Shown: positions 51,423-60,404, counted from the first letter of the stretch. The stretch is 64,000 bases of DNA from Candidatus Freyarchaeota archaeon (GCA_030587365.1 JAUQZE010000015.1:34045-98044), one strand, 5' to 3'. The notes: a model not told the origin generated them from the letters alone. Translations and numbers: made by a program.

Positions 51423-52901
51423 ATGATGAGCAAAAGGTTAAATTCTAGGACGAATTTGTTCTCAAAAAAAGAAAATTTGGTAAAGGTGAGGCCTTTGGAG
51501 GCCGGCATGAACCTGGAGGCGTTCTTTAGTCCGAAATCTGTGGCTATAATAGGCGCCAGCGAAAAACTTCGATTCGGATACTTTGTGACAAAGAGTATTC
51601 TTTCTCGTACCGATATAAGAGTTTACCCGGTTCACATTCAAGCTGATAAAATAATGGGTGTAAAGGCGTACAAATCTGTAAATGATATACCCAACAGTGT
51701 GGATTTAGCGATTTTTCTTGTCCCAAGTGAGGCCGCACCGAATGCGATGAAAGAATGTGCTGAGAAGGGAATAAAACACGTGATTGTTCTTTCCGCAGGC
51801 TTCGCCGAAGTGGACGAGGTTGGTGCACGGAGGCAGGAGGAAATAGTAGAAATAGCCAAAAAGAATGGAATGCGCATTATTGGTCCTAATTGCATGGGTG
51901 TAACCAATCTGTCAAACAGGTTTACCACCGCAGAGGTCATTGTAGATAGCCTAACGGAGGGAAACGTGGCCTTTATCGCTCAGTCGGGAATATTCGGATC
52001 AGTGATAGTAGACTGGGCTGCCGCCAATAAGTTTGGATTAAGCAAGGTTATAACACTAGGAAACAAGTGTGATGTTGACGAAATAGATGTGTTAAACTAT
52101 TTGGAAACAGACGAAAAAACAAAGGTCATTTGTCTGTACTTGGAGGGAATCAAAAAGGGCAGAGGAGGAGAATTTATTGAAACCTTCAAACGCGTAACCA
52201 GCAAAAAACCGGTTCTGGTTCTCAAGAGTGGAAGAACCGAAGCAGGTGCCAGTGCGGTAAAGAGCCACACGGGAAGCCTCGCTGGTGATGATAGAATATT
52301 TGACGCGGTTCTCAAACAGACTGGGGCAATAAGAGTTGACAGTGTCGAAGAACTTCTGGACTTCGCAAAAGTTCTCGCAACCCAGCCCCTTCCAGAAGCG
52401 GAGGGAGTTGCAATCATAACGAATTCAGGTTCACTAGCAGCTTTGACCTGCGACGAACTCGAAAAACGAGGCATGAAACTAGCCAAGTTTGAACCCCAAA
52501 CAGTAGAGAAGATGAAAAAAGTTGCACCCTACTGGACCTCTATTAAAAATCCTGTGGACATCGGACCAGCCATGTTGCAGGTTGGACATCAGATACTGGA
52601 ATGGGTTCTTGAGGACAAAAACGTGGGATGCTTGCTTGTAATATCCTCACCGCCTGGGATGTTGGTTAAGCCTAATGCTATGGGTTTTGACTTGGTTCCC
52701 TTTTACAAGGTTTACAGAGAAATAATGGACAAGCATCGTGAAAAATCAATCATACTTTCAAGTTTTGGGGATGATGACGTAGTTAGGATGGCTAGGGAAG
52801 TCTTCGACCAGTCGGGAATACCGTTAATCAATTCTGTTCAAAACGCAGCGAAGGCTATCGCAACTCTCTACCGATACAAAAAATACATGGAAAGGAAATA
52901 A
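51423..52901 (+). CDS. ADP-forming acyl-CoA ligase, alpha subunit
   Basis: Energy-conserving acetate/acyl-CoA ligase that turns acyl-CoA, ADP and phosphate into acid, CoA and ATP. Domains in order: CoA-binding Rossmann domain (FFSPKSVAIIGASEKLRFGY, ~35-54), first ligase domain (RIIGPNCMGVTNLSN and FIAQSGIFGSVIVDWAAANK), and the second with the phosphorylated His282 in VKSHTGSLAGDDRIFDAVLK. About 28 residues precede the usual start. The beta (ATP-grasp) subunit is not next to it and must be elsewhere. This enzyme would harvest acyl-CoA from the oxidation genes in the window. Confidence 0.9.
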   Translation: MMSKRLNSRTNLFSKKENLVKVRPLEAGMNLEAFFSPKSVAIIGASEKLRFGYFVTKSILSRTDIRVYPVHIQADKIMGVKAYKSVNDIPNSVDLAIFLVPSEAAPNAMKECAEKGIKHVIVLSAGFAEVDEVGARRQEEIVEIAKKNGMRIIGPNCMGVTNLSNRFTTAEVIVDSLTEGNVAFIAQSGIFGSVIVDWAAANKFGLSKVITLGNKCDVDEIDVLNYLETDEKTKVICLYLEGIKKGRGGEFIETFKRVTSKKPVLVLKSGRTEAGASAVKSHTGSLAGDDRIFDAVLKQTGAIRVDSVEELLDFAKVLATQPLPEAEGVAIITNSGSLAALTCDELEKRGMKLAKFEPQTVEKMKKVAPYWTSIKNPVDIGPAMLQVGHQILEWVLEDKNVGCLLVISSPPGMLVKPNAMGFDLVPFYKVYREIMDKHREKSIILSSFGDDDVVRMAREVFDQSGIPLINSVQNAAKAIATLYRYKKYMERK

Positions 52902-52985
52902 TAATTAAGGAAGTTAATCACTAATAGTCTATAGTTTGAATATATTTCAAAAATAAAATTTAGTTTGTGGGAGAGTTAGTTTTGT

Positions 52986-53294
52986 ATGGTTAGTAAAGCC
53001 CTCGTTATGGGTCCCAACGATAATGTGGCAACCGTTATTGAAGATGTCGAACCGGGAACAAGTGTCCCCGTAACCGTAGAAGGGAAAACGAGGAATATTA
53101 AGGTGAAACAGAGAATTCCTTTCGGCCATAAGTTTGCAGTATCCAAAATATCGAAAGGAGACAAAGTAATCAAATATGGTGAAGTCATAGGGTTAGCCAC
53201 CCAACCAATAGAAGAAGGGGAACATGTCCATGTTCAAAACGTTGAAAGTGTCTACTCTAAAGAATTAGTGCAGGAAAGGAGGGAAAGGAAATGA
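52986..53294 (+). CDS. UxaA-family dehydratase, small SAF-domain subunit
   Basis: A 102-residue SAF (beta-clip) domain protein, equal to the N-terminal domain of altronate dehydratase UxaA or to the SuyA/GarD small part. It reads MGPNDNVATVIEDVEPGTSV, KQRIPFGHKFAVSKISKGD and KYGEVIGLATQPIEEGEHVH, typical of the family. It ends in a four-base overlap with the large-subunit gene, so they form one enzyme. ATG at 52986. Confidence 0.88.
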   Translation: MVSKALVMGPNDNVATVIEDVEPGTSVPVTVEGKTRNIKVKQRIPFGHKFAVSKISKGDKVIKYGEVIGLATQPIEEGEHVHVQNVESVYSKELVQERRERK

Positions 53295-54451
53295 GTTTCC
53301 AAGGTTTTAGAAGAGACGATGGAACCGTGGGAACAAGAAACCACCTCTTAACTATTTCAACTGTAGTTTGTGCTAACCAAGTTGCGGTAAACGTAGCCAA
53401 CAATGTTGAAGGCGTAGTTCATATTACGCATCCGTTGGGGTGTGGACATTTGGGTGCAGATTTTATGCGGGTGTTTTCAGCATTGGTGGGTTTTGGACGG
53501 AATCCCAACGTTGCAGCCGCGCTGGTTGTGGGATTAGGGTGCGAGAATGTGCCAGCCAAACTCGTTGCCGACGAAATCGCTAAATCCAAGAAACCAGTGC
53601 AGTACATAAACATTCAAGATGAGGGTGGAACACTTAAGGCGACCAAGAGAGGAATGGAAATACTGCTAGGCTTATCTGAAGAAGCCTCCGAGTTTGAGAG
53701 AGAAAAGTGTGACCTGAGTGAACTGATTCTGGGCTTGGAGTGCGGAGGATCCGATGCAACTTCGGGACTGGTGGCAAACCCGGCAGTCGGAGTAGCCGCA
53801 GACATGATTGTCAGGGCGGGTGGAACGGTTATACTTCCCGAATCCACAGAGTGGATAGGAGCCGAACACCTACTGGCAAAAAGAGCGATAAACGAGGAGA
53901 CTGTAAAAAAGATCTACGCCACCGTAGACAAATACATATCCAAAGTCCTTTCCTTGGGTATTGACATCAGGGGCACACAACCAACCCCGGGGAACATAGC
54001 AGGCGGAATAACAACCATAGAAGAAAAATCACTGGGAAATATCTGCAAAGCGGGGCACTCGCCCATACAGGGATTATTAGAATATGAGGAAAAACCTCCA
54101 GGAAAAGGATTATACCTAATGGATGAGCCGGGATTGGATGTTGAATCGATAACGGGTCTCGCAGCAGCGGGATCACAGATAATAACGTTCACCACCGGCC
54201 TTGGTACACCAGTAGGAAGTCCAATAGCTCCCGTAATCAAAATAACCGGTAACCATCGCACCTTCGAGAAAATGGGTGACAATCTCGATATCGATGTCAG
54301 CCCAGTGCTAGAGGGCAAAGAAACCCTGCAGCAATCAGGAGAAAGAATTCTCAAGGAGATACAGGTAGTGGCCTCTGGAAAAATGACCAAAGCTGAAATA
54401 CTCAAGAATCGGGAATTCGCCGTCTACAGAGCTTACCAATACATGGTGTGA
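53291..54451 (+). CDS. UxaA-family dehydratase, large subunit
   Basis: Iron-dependent hydro-lyase of the altronate/galactarate dehydratase and sulfolactate lyase family. It starts GFRRDDGTVGTRNHLLTIST and continues THPLGCGHLGADFMRVFSAL, LVVGLGCENVPAKLVADEIA, LILGLECGGSDATSGLVANP and VILPESTEWIGAEHLLAKRA. The conserved cysteines (CGH, GCEN, ECGGSD) are present. The substrate cannot be told; a sugar acid or a sulfo-acid is likely. Split into two genes, as in the SuyAB type. Cytoplasmic. Confidence 0.88.
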   Translation: MSFQGFRRDDGTVGTRNHLLTISTVVCANQVAVNVANNVEGVVHITHPLGCGHLGADFMRVFSALVGFGRNPNVAAALVVGLGCENVPAKLVADEIAKSKKPVQYINIQDEGGTLKATKRGMEILLGLSEEASEFEREKCDLSELILGLECGGSDATSGLVANPAVGVAADMIVRAGGTVILPESTEWIGAEHLLAKRAINEETVKKIYATVDKYISKVLSLGIDIRGTQPTPGNIAGGITTIEEKSLGNICKAGHSPIQGLLEYEEKPPGKGLYLMDEPGLDVESITGLAAAGSQIITFTTGLGTPVGSPIAPVIKITGNHRTFEKMGDNLDIDVSPVLEGKETLQQSGERILKEIQVVASGKMTKAEILKNREFAVYRAYQYMV

Positions 54452-54517
54452 ACAAAAAACAAGTTTCTAAAAAAGAGAAAAAAAATTGTGAGAGAAGATT
54501 GGTTTGTTTTTTTCAGT

Positions 54518-55750
54518 TTATTCGCCAATTTCTCTGAATAGTTCTCTCTGGGTGAGGAATCTCATGATTTCGGAGCTTCCGGCGCTTATTTGTCCAATTT
54601 TCACGTCCCTGAAGTATCTTTCCAGGGGGTACTCCTTTGTGTAGCCTATACCGCCTAGTATTTGCAACGCTTCTGTACAGGTTTTTACTGCCATGTCTGC
54701 TGTGAAGAATTTGGCGATGGCTGCTTCCTTTGTGGCTTTGCGGTCTGCATCGATCATCCTTGCGGCTCTGAGGTCTAATAGTCTCGCAGCCTCTATGTTG
54801 GCATACATTTCAGCCAGTTTAAAGCTGACTCCTTCGAATTCTCTTATAGCCCTTTTGAACTGCATCCTCTGAGCGGAGTACTTTAGGGCTACTTCGAACG
54901 CGGATCTTGCTATTCCCATATATTGGCTGGTTGCGAAAACCCTCTCGCCGTCTAGGCCGCTCATTAGAATATTGAAGCCCTTGTTTTCCTCGCCTAGGAG
55001 GCAGTGTTCAGGAACCCAGCAATCATGGAAGGCCAGATGCGAGTTTTTCGACCCCCGCCTTCCCAAAAGTTCATAGTCCTTTACTACTTCATATCCCTCG
55101 GTGTCTGTGGGGAATATGAATGCACTTATTCCCTCGTTAGCCTTAACGCTGGGATTGGTTATCACGTATAGTAAAAGATGGCTTGCTTTTGACCCGTTGG
55201 TTATGAACCTTTTCTCTCCATTGATAACGTATCCGTCCTCGCTTCTTTTGGCGCTGCACCGCATTCCTCCCACAACATCGCATCCCGCTCCGGGTTCGGT
55301 CATGGCTATTGCGCCGATTTTTTCTCCATTCATTATTGGCTTTAGGAACTTCTCATACTGTTCCTGTGTTCCATAGTGTATTATCGGCATAGCGTAGAGC
55401 GCACAGCTGGCTCCATAGGTCACGGCGGTTGCGTAGCTTATGGCTGTTAATTCTTCTCCTATTATTGTTCGGTAAACCAGTCCTTTTCCGCCGCCTCCGA
55501 TTTCCTCTGGGAAAGCCAAGCTTAGGTATCCCTTTTTACCCATTTTTTTCAGTATACTGTGGATCAGGTCAAAATTCTCCTCTCGGTCTATTCTGTCGGC
55601 TAATGGTTCAACCTCATTCTTTACAAATTTTCTGAATTCTTGCCTAAACTTGTTTTCTTCCTCGGAGTACAGAAATAGGCTTCCTTCAAAAGTGCTGTAG
55701 CCAAAATTCACATTTAGCTCCTCAAATGTTATGTGACCCTCTTTGGGCAA
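54518..55750 (-). CDS. acyl-CoA dehydrogenase (isovaleryl-CoA dehydrogenase-like layout)
   Basis: Second acyl-CoA dehydrogenase of the window, 410 aa. FAD/substrate motifs are IGAIAMTEPGAGCDVVGGMR and KRFITNGSKASHLLLYVITN, then ARSAFEVALKYSAQRMQF. The C-terminus reads ISAGSSEIMRFLTQRELF, so the Glu used as base in short-chain enzymes (YEGTNE) is absent. Instead LMSGLDGERVFATSQYMG carries a Glu at the position used by isovaleryl-CoA dehydrogenase and long-chain types. A branched-chain or other substrate is therefore likely. A ~20-residue N-terminal extension precedes the usual start. Confidence 0.9.
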   Translation of the reverse strand: MPKEGHITFEELNVNFGYSTFEGSLFLYSEEENKFRQEFRKFVKNEVEPLADRIDREENFDLIHSILKKMGKKGYLSLAFPEEIGGGGKGLVYRTIIGEELTAISYATAVTYGASCALYAMPIIHYGTQEQYEKFLKPIMNGEKIGAIAMTEPGAGCDVVGGMRCSAKRSEDGYVINGEKRFITNGSKASHLLLYVITNPSVKANEGISAFIFPTDTEGYEVVKDYELLGRRGSKNSHLAFHDCWVPEHCLLGEENKGFNILMSGLDGERVFATSQYMGIARSAFEVALKYSAQRMQFKRAIREFEGVSFKLAEMYANIEAARLLDLRAARMIDADRKATKEAAIAKFFTADMAVKTCTEALQILGGIGYTKEYPLERYFRDVKIGQISAGSSEIMRFLTQRELFREIGE

Positions 55751-55927
55751 TTCACACCACCTTTAAACCTACTCGTTTGTACGCTTAACTCTTTTTTTTG
55801 GTTAGAAATATGATATAGTTAATTCTTTCCTTTAAGAAGAGTGTGTAACTTGTAAAAAACTTTGCCATTTATTTATATAAAAAATAGTGATTCGGCATAG
55901 ATGTACCATTTAAAATTTTATAGCACT

Positions 55928-56932
55928 TTACATTTTACTCGGATTTCTTCTGTATTCTAAAACTTGGGGATTAACAAGGCTGGGAGGAATTTCGTTCTTT
56001 AGAGCCTTTGTTGTGTTTTCGGCTGCTAATACAGCCATTCTTGTTCTGGTCTCGACGGTTGCGCTTCCGATGTGGGGAGTAATAACCACATTTTTTATTT
56101 TCAGTAAGGGATTCTTAAGGTCAATAGGTTCTTTTGCGAATACGTCAAGCGCTGCTCCCTTGATCCTCTCTTCTTTAAGGGCTTCATAGAGGGCTTCCTC
56201 GTTCACTATGGGTCCGCGTGAGGTGTTGATGAGGTAAGCGGTCTTTTTCATTTTGTTTATTTCTTTTCTGCCCATCATGCCTCTGGTTTCACTTGTTAGG
56301 GGTACGTGGAGTGAGACGTAGTCGGATATTGAAAGAAGTTCTTCTAGGGAAGCGTATCTTACTCCTATACTGGTTTCTTTTTCCGGATCCCTTTGGGGTT
56401 GGTAATAGACTACGTTCATTTTGAAACACTTACCCCTCTTCGCAACTTCTGACCCGATTCTTCCCAAACCGATAATTCCCAGTGTTTTGTCTCTTAGATC
56501 CGATCCGAGGAGTAGGTTAGGTTCCCAACCCTTCCACAATCCTAATCTTATGAAGGAGTCTGCTTCGGGGATTCTTCTAGCTATAGCCAGAAGTAATGCG
56601 AACGCCAAATCCGCTGTGGCATCATCTAGCACTCCTGGGGTGTTTGTTACGTAGACTCCTCTTCTTGTTGCAGCCTCCACATCTATGTTATCATAGCCAA
56701 CTGCAACATTGGATATAACTACGAGTTTTTCTCCGCGACTAATTATTTCAGCGTCTATTCGGTCGGTGAGCATAGTCACGAGGCCATGAGCATTTTTAAT
56801 CTGCTCCATAAGCTCATCCCTTTGAGAAGGGAGGTCTCCCGAGTGAACCTCGACGTGGGCGTTTTTCCTAAGAATTTCAAGGGCTTCTTCAGCTATTTGC
56901 CTAGTTACAAAAACCTTCTTCAATTCTAGCAC
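55928..56932 (-). CDS. D-2-hydroxyacid dehydrogenase (glyoxylate/hydroxypyruvate reductase type)
   Basis: NAD(P)H-dependent reductase of 2-oxoacids. The coenzyme motif is LGIIGLGRIGSEVAKRGKCF (~150-169) after AVGYDNIDVEAATRRGVYV and NTPGVLDDATADLAFALLLA. The active-site triad is Arg in NTSRGPIVNEEAL (~238), Glu in FAKEPIDLKNPLL (~267) and His in TPHIGSATVETR (~285). Length 334 aa fits GyaR-like enzymes. Start at 56932: an ATG at the head of LELKKVFVTRQIAEEALEIL. Monocistronic; it lies behind the second acyl-CoA dehydrogenase with a 177-bp gap. Confidence 0.92.
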   Translation of the reverse strand: MLELKKVFVTRQIAEEALEILRKNAHVEVHSGDLPSQRDELMEQIKNAHGLVTMLTDRIDAEIISRGEKLVVISNVAVGYDNIDVEAATRRGVYVTNTPGVLDDATADLAFALLLAIARRIPEADSFIRLGLWKGWEPNLLLGSDLRDKTLGIIGLGRIGSEVAKRGKCFKMNVVYYQPQRDPEKETSIGVRYASLEELLSISDYVSLHVPLTSETRGMMGRKEINKMKKTAYLINTSRGPIVNEEALYEALKEERIKGAALDVFAKEPIDLKNPLLKIKNVVITPHIGSATVETRTRMAVLAAENTTKALKNEIPPSLVNPQVLEYRRNPSKM

Positions 56933-57135
56933 CTTTCGCCTACGTAAAAGATACGAAGTATATAGACTTATATTATCTTAAGTGGATATTGGTCATTTTA
57001 TGGATAGACTACGCATGTTTAAGGATGCGAAGCAGTTACTCGTTTTTCAACTGCTCATAGAATTTATTGCTAGAAAAAATATATATAAAATATAAACGCC
57101 TTATTTATATTGACGACAGGTGTGGGGTTTACACT

Positions 57136-57540
57136 TTGAGCGAAGAAATTAGCATAGGCAAGCTGATTGAGCTAGTTGAGCTGAACGTCGGTAGCTGGAA
57201 GCCTATAGCTGTAGCCATAGTCGACGTAAACTACAAGGTTTGGGGTGAAAAGGGAAGCGTTCCAAAGGAGTTTCTTAACTACTACGAGAATTTCCCCCTA
57301 TCCGGAATGCACATGGGGGACAGCATTAACAACAGCGCTTCATTCCTGATGAAGGTCACGGAGAAAACCGGAGTCATAGTTATTATGGGAGAGCCCCACC
57401 AAGCTAGGCTTGCCGCAATAAACCTCAGGGGTCGGCTCAACGCCCTGTCAGAGTTCTATAATCTTGAAAAATTCATGAAGGGAAAGGATAAAAAATCCAT
57501 ACTTGATGAAATGGTAAAAAAAGAGGAGAAAGTGTGGTAG
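57136..57540 (+). CDS. roadblock/LC7-like protein
   Basis: A small alpha/beta protein in which AVAIVDVNYKVWGEKGSVPK, then SGMHMGDSINNSASFLMKVT and TGVIVIMGEPHQARLAAINL follow the roadblock pattern of a helix, hairpin and terminal helix. Such domains regulate small GTPases in archaea and bacteria. I start at TTG 57136 because a TATA-like element (ATATATAAAATATAA at about 57078-57092) places the transcript start near 57110, so an upstream frame from 57067 cannot be translated. The gene overlaps the next by seven bases. Possible partner of the GTPase at 30384, by inference. Confidence 0.6.
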   Translation: MSEEISIGKLIELVELNVGSWKPIAVAIVDVNYKVWGEKGSVPKEFLNYYENFPLSGMHMGDSINNSASFLMKVTEKTGVIVIMGEPHQARLAAINLRGRLNALSEFYNLEKFMKGKDKKSILDEMVKKEEKVW

Positions 57541-58364
57541 AATTGTCACTATCTACTATGAACACTGGACTTTACGAACCGTTAACCTATCTAGCACTTT
57601 CCGTCATATTCGCAGTCTGCGCGGCTTACCTTATAAGACACTATTTTAAAGCGCGGCAAAACATCACCTTGCTCTTTGTCGCATTCTTCGCCGTGGTTCC
57701 GTTTTTTACCATCGGTTGCTTCGTAATTGTTACAGATGTCATAAATTTCGATTTAGTTATAGCAATAGTATACATGTTTTTAGTTAGCGTAACAATTTTA
57801 GCTGTAATCGGATTAGCAATGTTAGGAGTTAAGCAGCTCTACGCCCTCCCACTATTCGTTGCGGCAATAGCATTCTTCCATTACACTATTCTGATGTCAA
57901 ACCATACTCAAGCAGTGAATTTAACCCAGATCTTCTCACTCTTCTTTACAAAGCAGTTCATAGGGAATCCTTGGTACATAGCTCTAAAGGCCATGTTTCC
58001 AAATTTCCTCCCGCCAGGCCAACAAAGTATAATAATACTGAACCTACTATTTGACCCACTGGCAATAATACTTCCAGACACCTCATTAAACATAGTATCC
58101 CTCTACCTTTCTGTGATTGTAATTCCGACAGCTGTTCTCTTCTACGTTTTAGCTTGGAAAGGCAGGAGTGGCAAGTCTCTAGGATTCGCACTAGGCCTTA
58201 CGTCTTATATTATACTGGGCATTATGGTGAGTGTTGAATTAATATGGCTCCGATCCTTAGCAGATACAGTTTTAACATTTATAGGATTAGCGTTCTTTGC
58301 TCTGGGAGTCCTCGGGCTTCTCGATAAACTAATGAAAAGAAAAGAACCTCCAAAAAGCAGGTGA
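57534..58364 (+). CDS. polytopic membrane protein in operon with roadblock-like gene
   Basis: A 276-residue membrane protein with seven or eight predicted helices, for example PLTYLALSVIFAVCAAYLIR, ITLLFVAFFAVVPFFTIGCF, YALPLFVAAIAFFHYTILMS and VLTFIGLAFFALGVLGLLDK. GTG start at 57534 inside the upstream gene, with AGAGGAG just ahead. The pairing with a roadblock-like protein suggests a sensor or GTPase-linked membrane complex. No transporter family is recognised. Confidence 0.6.
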   Translation: MVELSLSTMNTGLYEPLTYLALSVIFAVCAAYLIRHYFKARQNITLLFVAFFAVVPFFTIGCFVIVTDVINFDLVIAIVYMFLVSVTILAVIGLAMLGVKQLYALPLFVAAIAFFHYTILMSNHTQAVNLTQIFSLFFTKQFIGNPWYIALKAMFPNFLPPGQQSIIILNLLFDPLAIILPDTSLNIVSLYLSVIVIPTAVLFYVLAWKGRSGKSLGFALGLTSYIILGIMVSVELIWLRSLADTVLTFIGLAFFALGVLGLLDKLMKRKEPPKSR

Positions 58365-58703
58365 AAAAGGAAAAAACGTAAACTCCAGCATATTTTCCAC
58401 AGAATCCGTTGAAATTTTCGGTTTTATTAATAGCGGATTTCGCCTCCTTCTTTTTTTTAATGAAGCGGGTTTTTTATTGGCGTCACTGCCACGAGGAAGC
58501 TTACCCAATACCCGATTATCTATTTTAAGAATTTAAATTCTTAATAAAGGTATAAAATATTGTGAGCATTCGGATTTTCAATTATTATGATTTCGGGATT
58601 CCTCTTTTAAGGGAAAGAGGATTGGAAAAAAGATTGTTCCATAATCTTCTCATTTTAGACGCGTTTTTCGTGTTTAGTGTCCTCTTTTATGCGACGTTTG
58701 ATG
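58365..58703. other. non-coding gap
   Basis: About 340 bp, AT-rich. A GTG frame from 58562 runs convergently into the next gene and is listed among rejected items. TATA-like sequence is present near 58545-58560, but I see no gene that it would serve. Confidence 0.35.
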
Positions 58704-59138
58704 TTACAGTATTTGTTCGATTATCTCGGCTGCATCTTGGACGAATTTTGGACATAGGTTGGTAAACAGTTTTTTCTCCTTTGCCAGCCTCCTTCCCTCG
58801 GGGGTGCTTATATCGCAGCCGAGCAGTTCTCTGCAGACTATTGATCCGTTCTGAGACTTGAATTTGTCAACAAATTCCTTAACTAGGCGGTAAGCCTTCT
58901 CTTTTGATTCCTCATCCCCCACTCTCGTCTGCCCATACTTAAGCCCAATAACCATAAACGCACCAGTAACAGCTCCGCATGTTTCCCCCATACGGCCCAT
59001 TCCGCCTCCAAAAGCCCCAGAAACCCTTAAGGCGGTTTCACGATCCAGACCAAACTGTGTGCCGTATGTTGAAAGCATTGCCTGAGAACAGCTGAAGCCT
59101 TCTTTGAAAACAGAGACCGCACGCTCAACATTATTCAT
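58704..59138 (-). CDS. C_GCAxxG_C_C family redox-type protein
   Basis: A 144-residue protein of the C_GCAxxG_C_C family, found in anaerobes and often linked to redox or thiol chemistry. Family features: FKEGFSCSQAMLSTYG (first Cys), GGGMGRMGETCGAVTGAFMV (GxxCGAVTGA), CRELLGCDIS (two Cys) and LCPKFVQDAAEI. I start at the ATG at 59138 because GGAGGT lies nine bases ahead; a longer frame to 59174 lacks support. The DNA upstream is the dispersed repeat at 59218. Confidence 0.85.
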   Translation of the reverse strand: MNNVERAVSVFKEGFSCSQAMLSTYGTQFGLDRETALRVSGAFGGGMGRMGETCGAVTGAFMVIGLKYGQTRVGDEESKEKAYRLVKEFVDKFKSQNGSIVCRELLGCDISTPEGRRLAKEKKLFTNLCPKFVQDAAEIIEQIL

Positions 59139-59217
59139 ATTTCGTACCTCCAATTTAAGTGCTTTGTTGTACAATTAGTTATATCTCTCACACTTATGCC
59201 GACATTTTAGGGTTTAG

Positions 59218-59336
59218 CGTGATTGTTGCTTAAGTAGTGTTCAGAGATACTTTCCAACATTCTGAAGTTTTATATTTATATTTAATCCGCAAAAATTTTT
59301 GAAAGCGAACAAAATAAGTCTATTTGATTATAAAGC
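59218..59336. repeat. dispersed repeat, copy B
   Basis: Matches 12960-13083 over about 120 bp. Well-kept blocks are GTGTTCAGAGATACTTTCC and CGCAAAAATTTTTGA with its flanks. On the minus strand it contains AAATATAAATATAAAAC, a TATA-type sequence that could serve the gene at 58704. On the plus strand it ends where a transposase remnant begins, so it may be one end of an insertion element. Confidence 0.55.
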
Positions 59337-59509
59337 GGCACGGCTATAAGACCTGGGCTGAGAGGGTGGGCTTCGGAAGAAGGTGGGCTGTGGAGACGGC
59401 GATAGACCCCTTCGAAGCCCTATTCGGGGACTACGCGGCGGCGCGAGCTATTCAATCCGCCCAGCGAGAAGTAGGTTTAAGGGTTGAGTTGTACAACCAG
59501 CTCTGCTAA
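59327..59509 (+). pseudogene. C-terminal remnant of a DDE transposase
   Basis: About 60 codons read KRHGYKTWAERVGFGRRWAV, ETAIDPFEALFGDYAAARAI and REVGLRVELYNQLC, which resembles the C-terminal end of IS5/IS1182-like transposases (the R.xVE...F..lFGe block and the LYN ending). The front of the gene is missing and there is no start. The GC-rich composition differs from the flanks. A hairpin follows the stop. Confidence 0.6.
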
Positions 59510-59510
59510 A

Positions 59511-59539
59511 CCGCCCTCGGAAAAATCGAGGCTGGGCGG
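59511..59539. other. hairpin after transposase remnant
   Basis: CCGCCC at 59511-59516 pairs with GGGCGG at 59534-59539, and an inner TCG/CGA pair closes around GAAAAAT. It begins one base after the stop codon of the transposase remnant. It could be a terminator or the end of an insertion element. Confidence 0.45.
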
Positions 59540-59694
59540 AGGGAGAATCATGCCAAAAGGAAAAATAAACAATTGTGCAATAAAGCAGAAAAATAAAAAG
59601 GTTTAATAGAGTATGTTAGAAGGAAATTAAATAATTCTTATATTATATAAAAAGAAAGGTGTTAGAAGCCCATGGTTGTAAGGAGGTTACAAGA

Positions 59695-60252
59695 ATGGAA
59701 AAGAATGAGGGTCTTATAGACACGATAAACAGCACTTTCGAAAAGTTGCAAGAAAACCTGAAGTTGATTAACTTCGACGATTTCAAAAAACTTGAAGAGT
59801 ATATCAAAAAAGCGAATAGAATCTTTGTTACAGGTAAGGGAAGGTCTTCTTTTGCGGGCATGATGTTTGCAATGCGTTTAGTTCAGAAAGGTTACAAGAT
59901 TTACTTTATAAGCATCGAGATGACGGATCTAGTTCCACCAATAGTAGAGGGAGATCTGCTTATCGCCATTTCGGGTAGTGGTGAAACAAGCGAGGTTTTA
60001 ACCGTGGCAAGGGCAACTAAGGAATCTAAAGGAACCATTGTTGCTATAACATCTTGGGAAAACTCTTCACTGGCTAAAATGGCGGATGAGACTATTAAGA
60101 TTGTGGGAAGAGAGAAAGCCAAGGAGCAGAGTTATACAGGAAGAGGAGTCAAAGGTTCAATCGAACCCCCGGGAGCTTATTTCGAAATTCTATCCACAAT
60201 AGTTCTAGAATCGTTAGCAACACAAATAAAACCCAAGAAGAGCCAAAAATAA
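59695..60252 (+). CDS. hxlB: 6-phospho-3-hexuloisomerase (SIS domain)
   Basis: PHI of the archaeal ribulose monophosphate route, which interconverts 3-hexulose-6-phosphate and fructose-6-phosphate. Motifs: VTGKGRSSFAGMMFAMRLVQ (~43-62), GDLLIAISGSGETSEVLTVA (~90-109), IVAITSWENSSLAKMADETI, a SYTGRGVKG loop, and PPGAYFEILSTIVLESLA at the end. The ATG at 59695 has GGAGG nine bases upstream. Length 185 aa is normal. The HPS partner is not adjacent. In archaea this pathway makes ribulose-5-phosphate for nucleotides. Confidence 0.9.
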   Translation: MEKNEGLIDTINSTFEKLQENLKLINFDDFKKLEEYIKKANRIFVTGKGRSSFAGMMFAMRLVQKGYKIYFISIEMTDLVPPIVEGDLLIAISGSGETSEVLTVARATKESKGTIVAITSWENSSLAKMADETIKIVGREKAKEQSYTGRGVKGSIEPPGAYFEILSTIVLESLATQIKPKKSQK

Positions 60253-60404
60253 GATTTATCTAAAATCTTGAAAAAAAGCTGCTCCACTCAGTTTATATAA
60301 AATTTTTCGTTATATGTAAAAATTAAATCTTAGTCCAGAAAAAAATTGCTCTGCGCTCTCAAATTTTTCTTTTCTCTTCTTTCTTGTTTTGCTCTTGCTT
60401 TTTA

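Noticed and set aside
53914..54405. Minus-strand frame of 163 codons opposite the UxaA-type large subunit
   Set aside because: Shadow of a conserved gene.
58562..58765. GTG frame of 67 codons that runs into the C_GCAxxG_C_C gene from the other side
   Set aside because: It overlaps the 3' end of a well-supported gene by about 60 bp, and has no ribosome site or conserved features.
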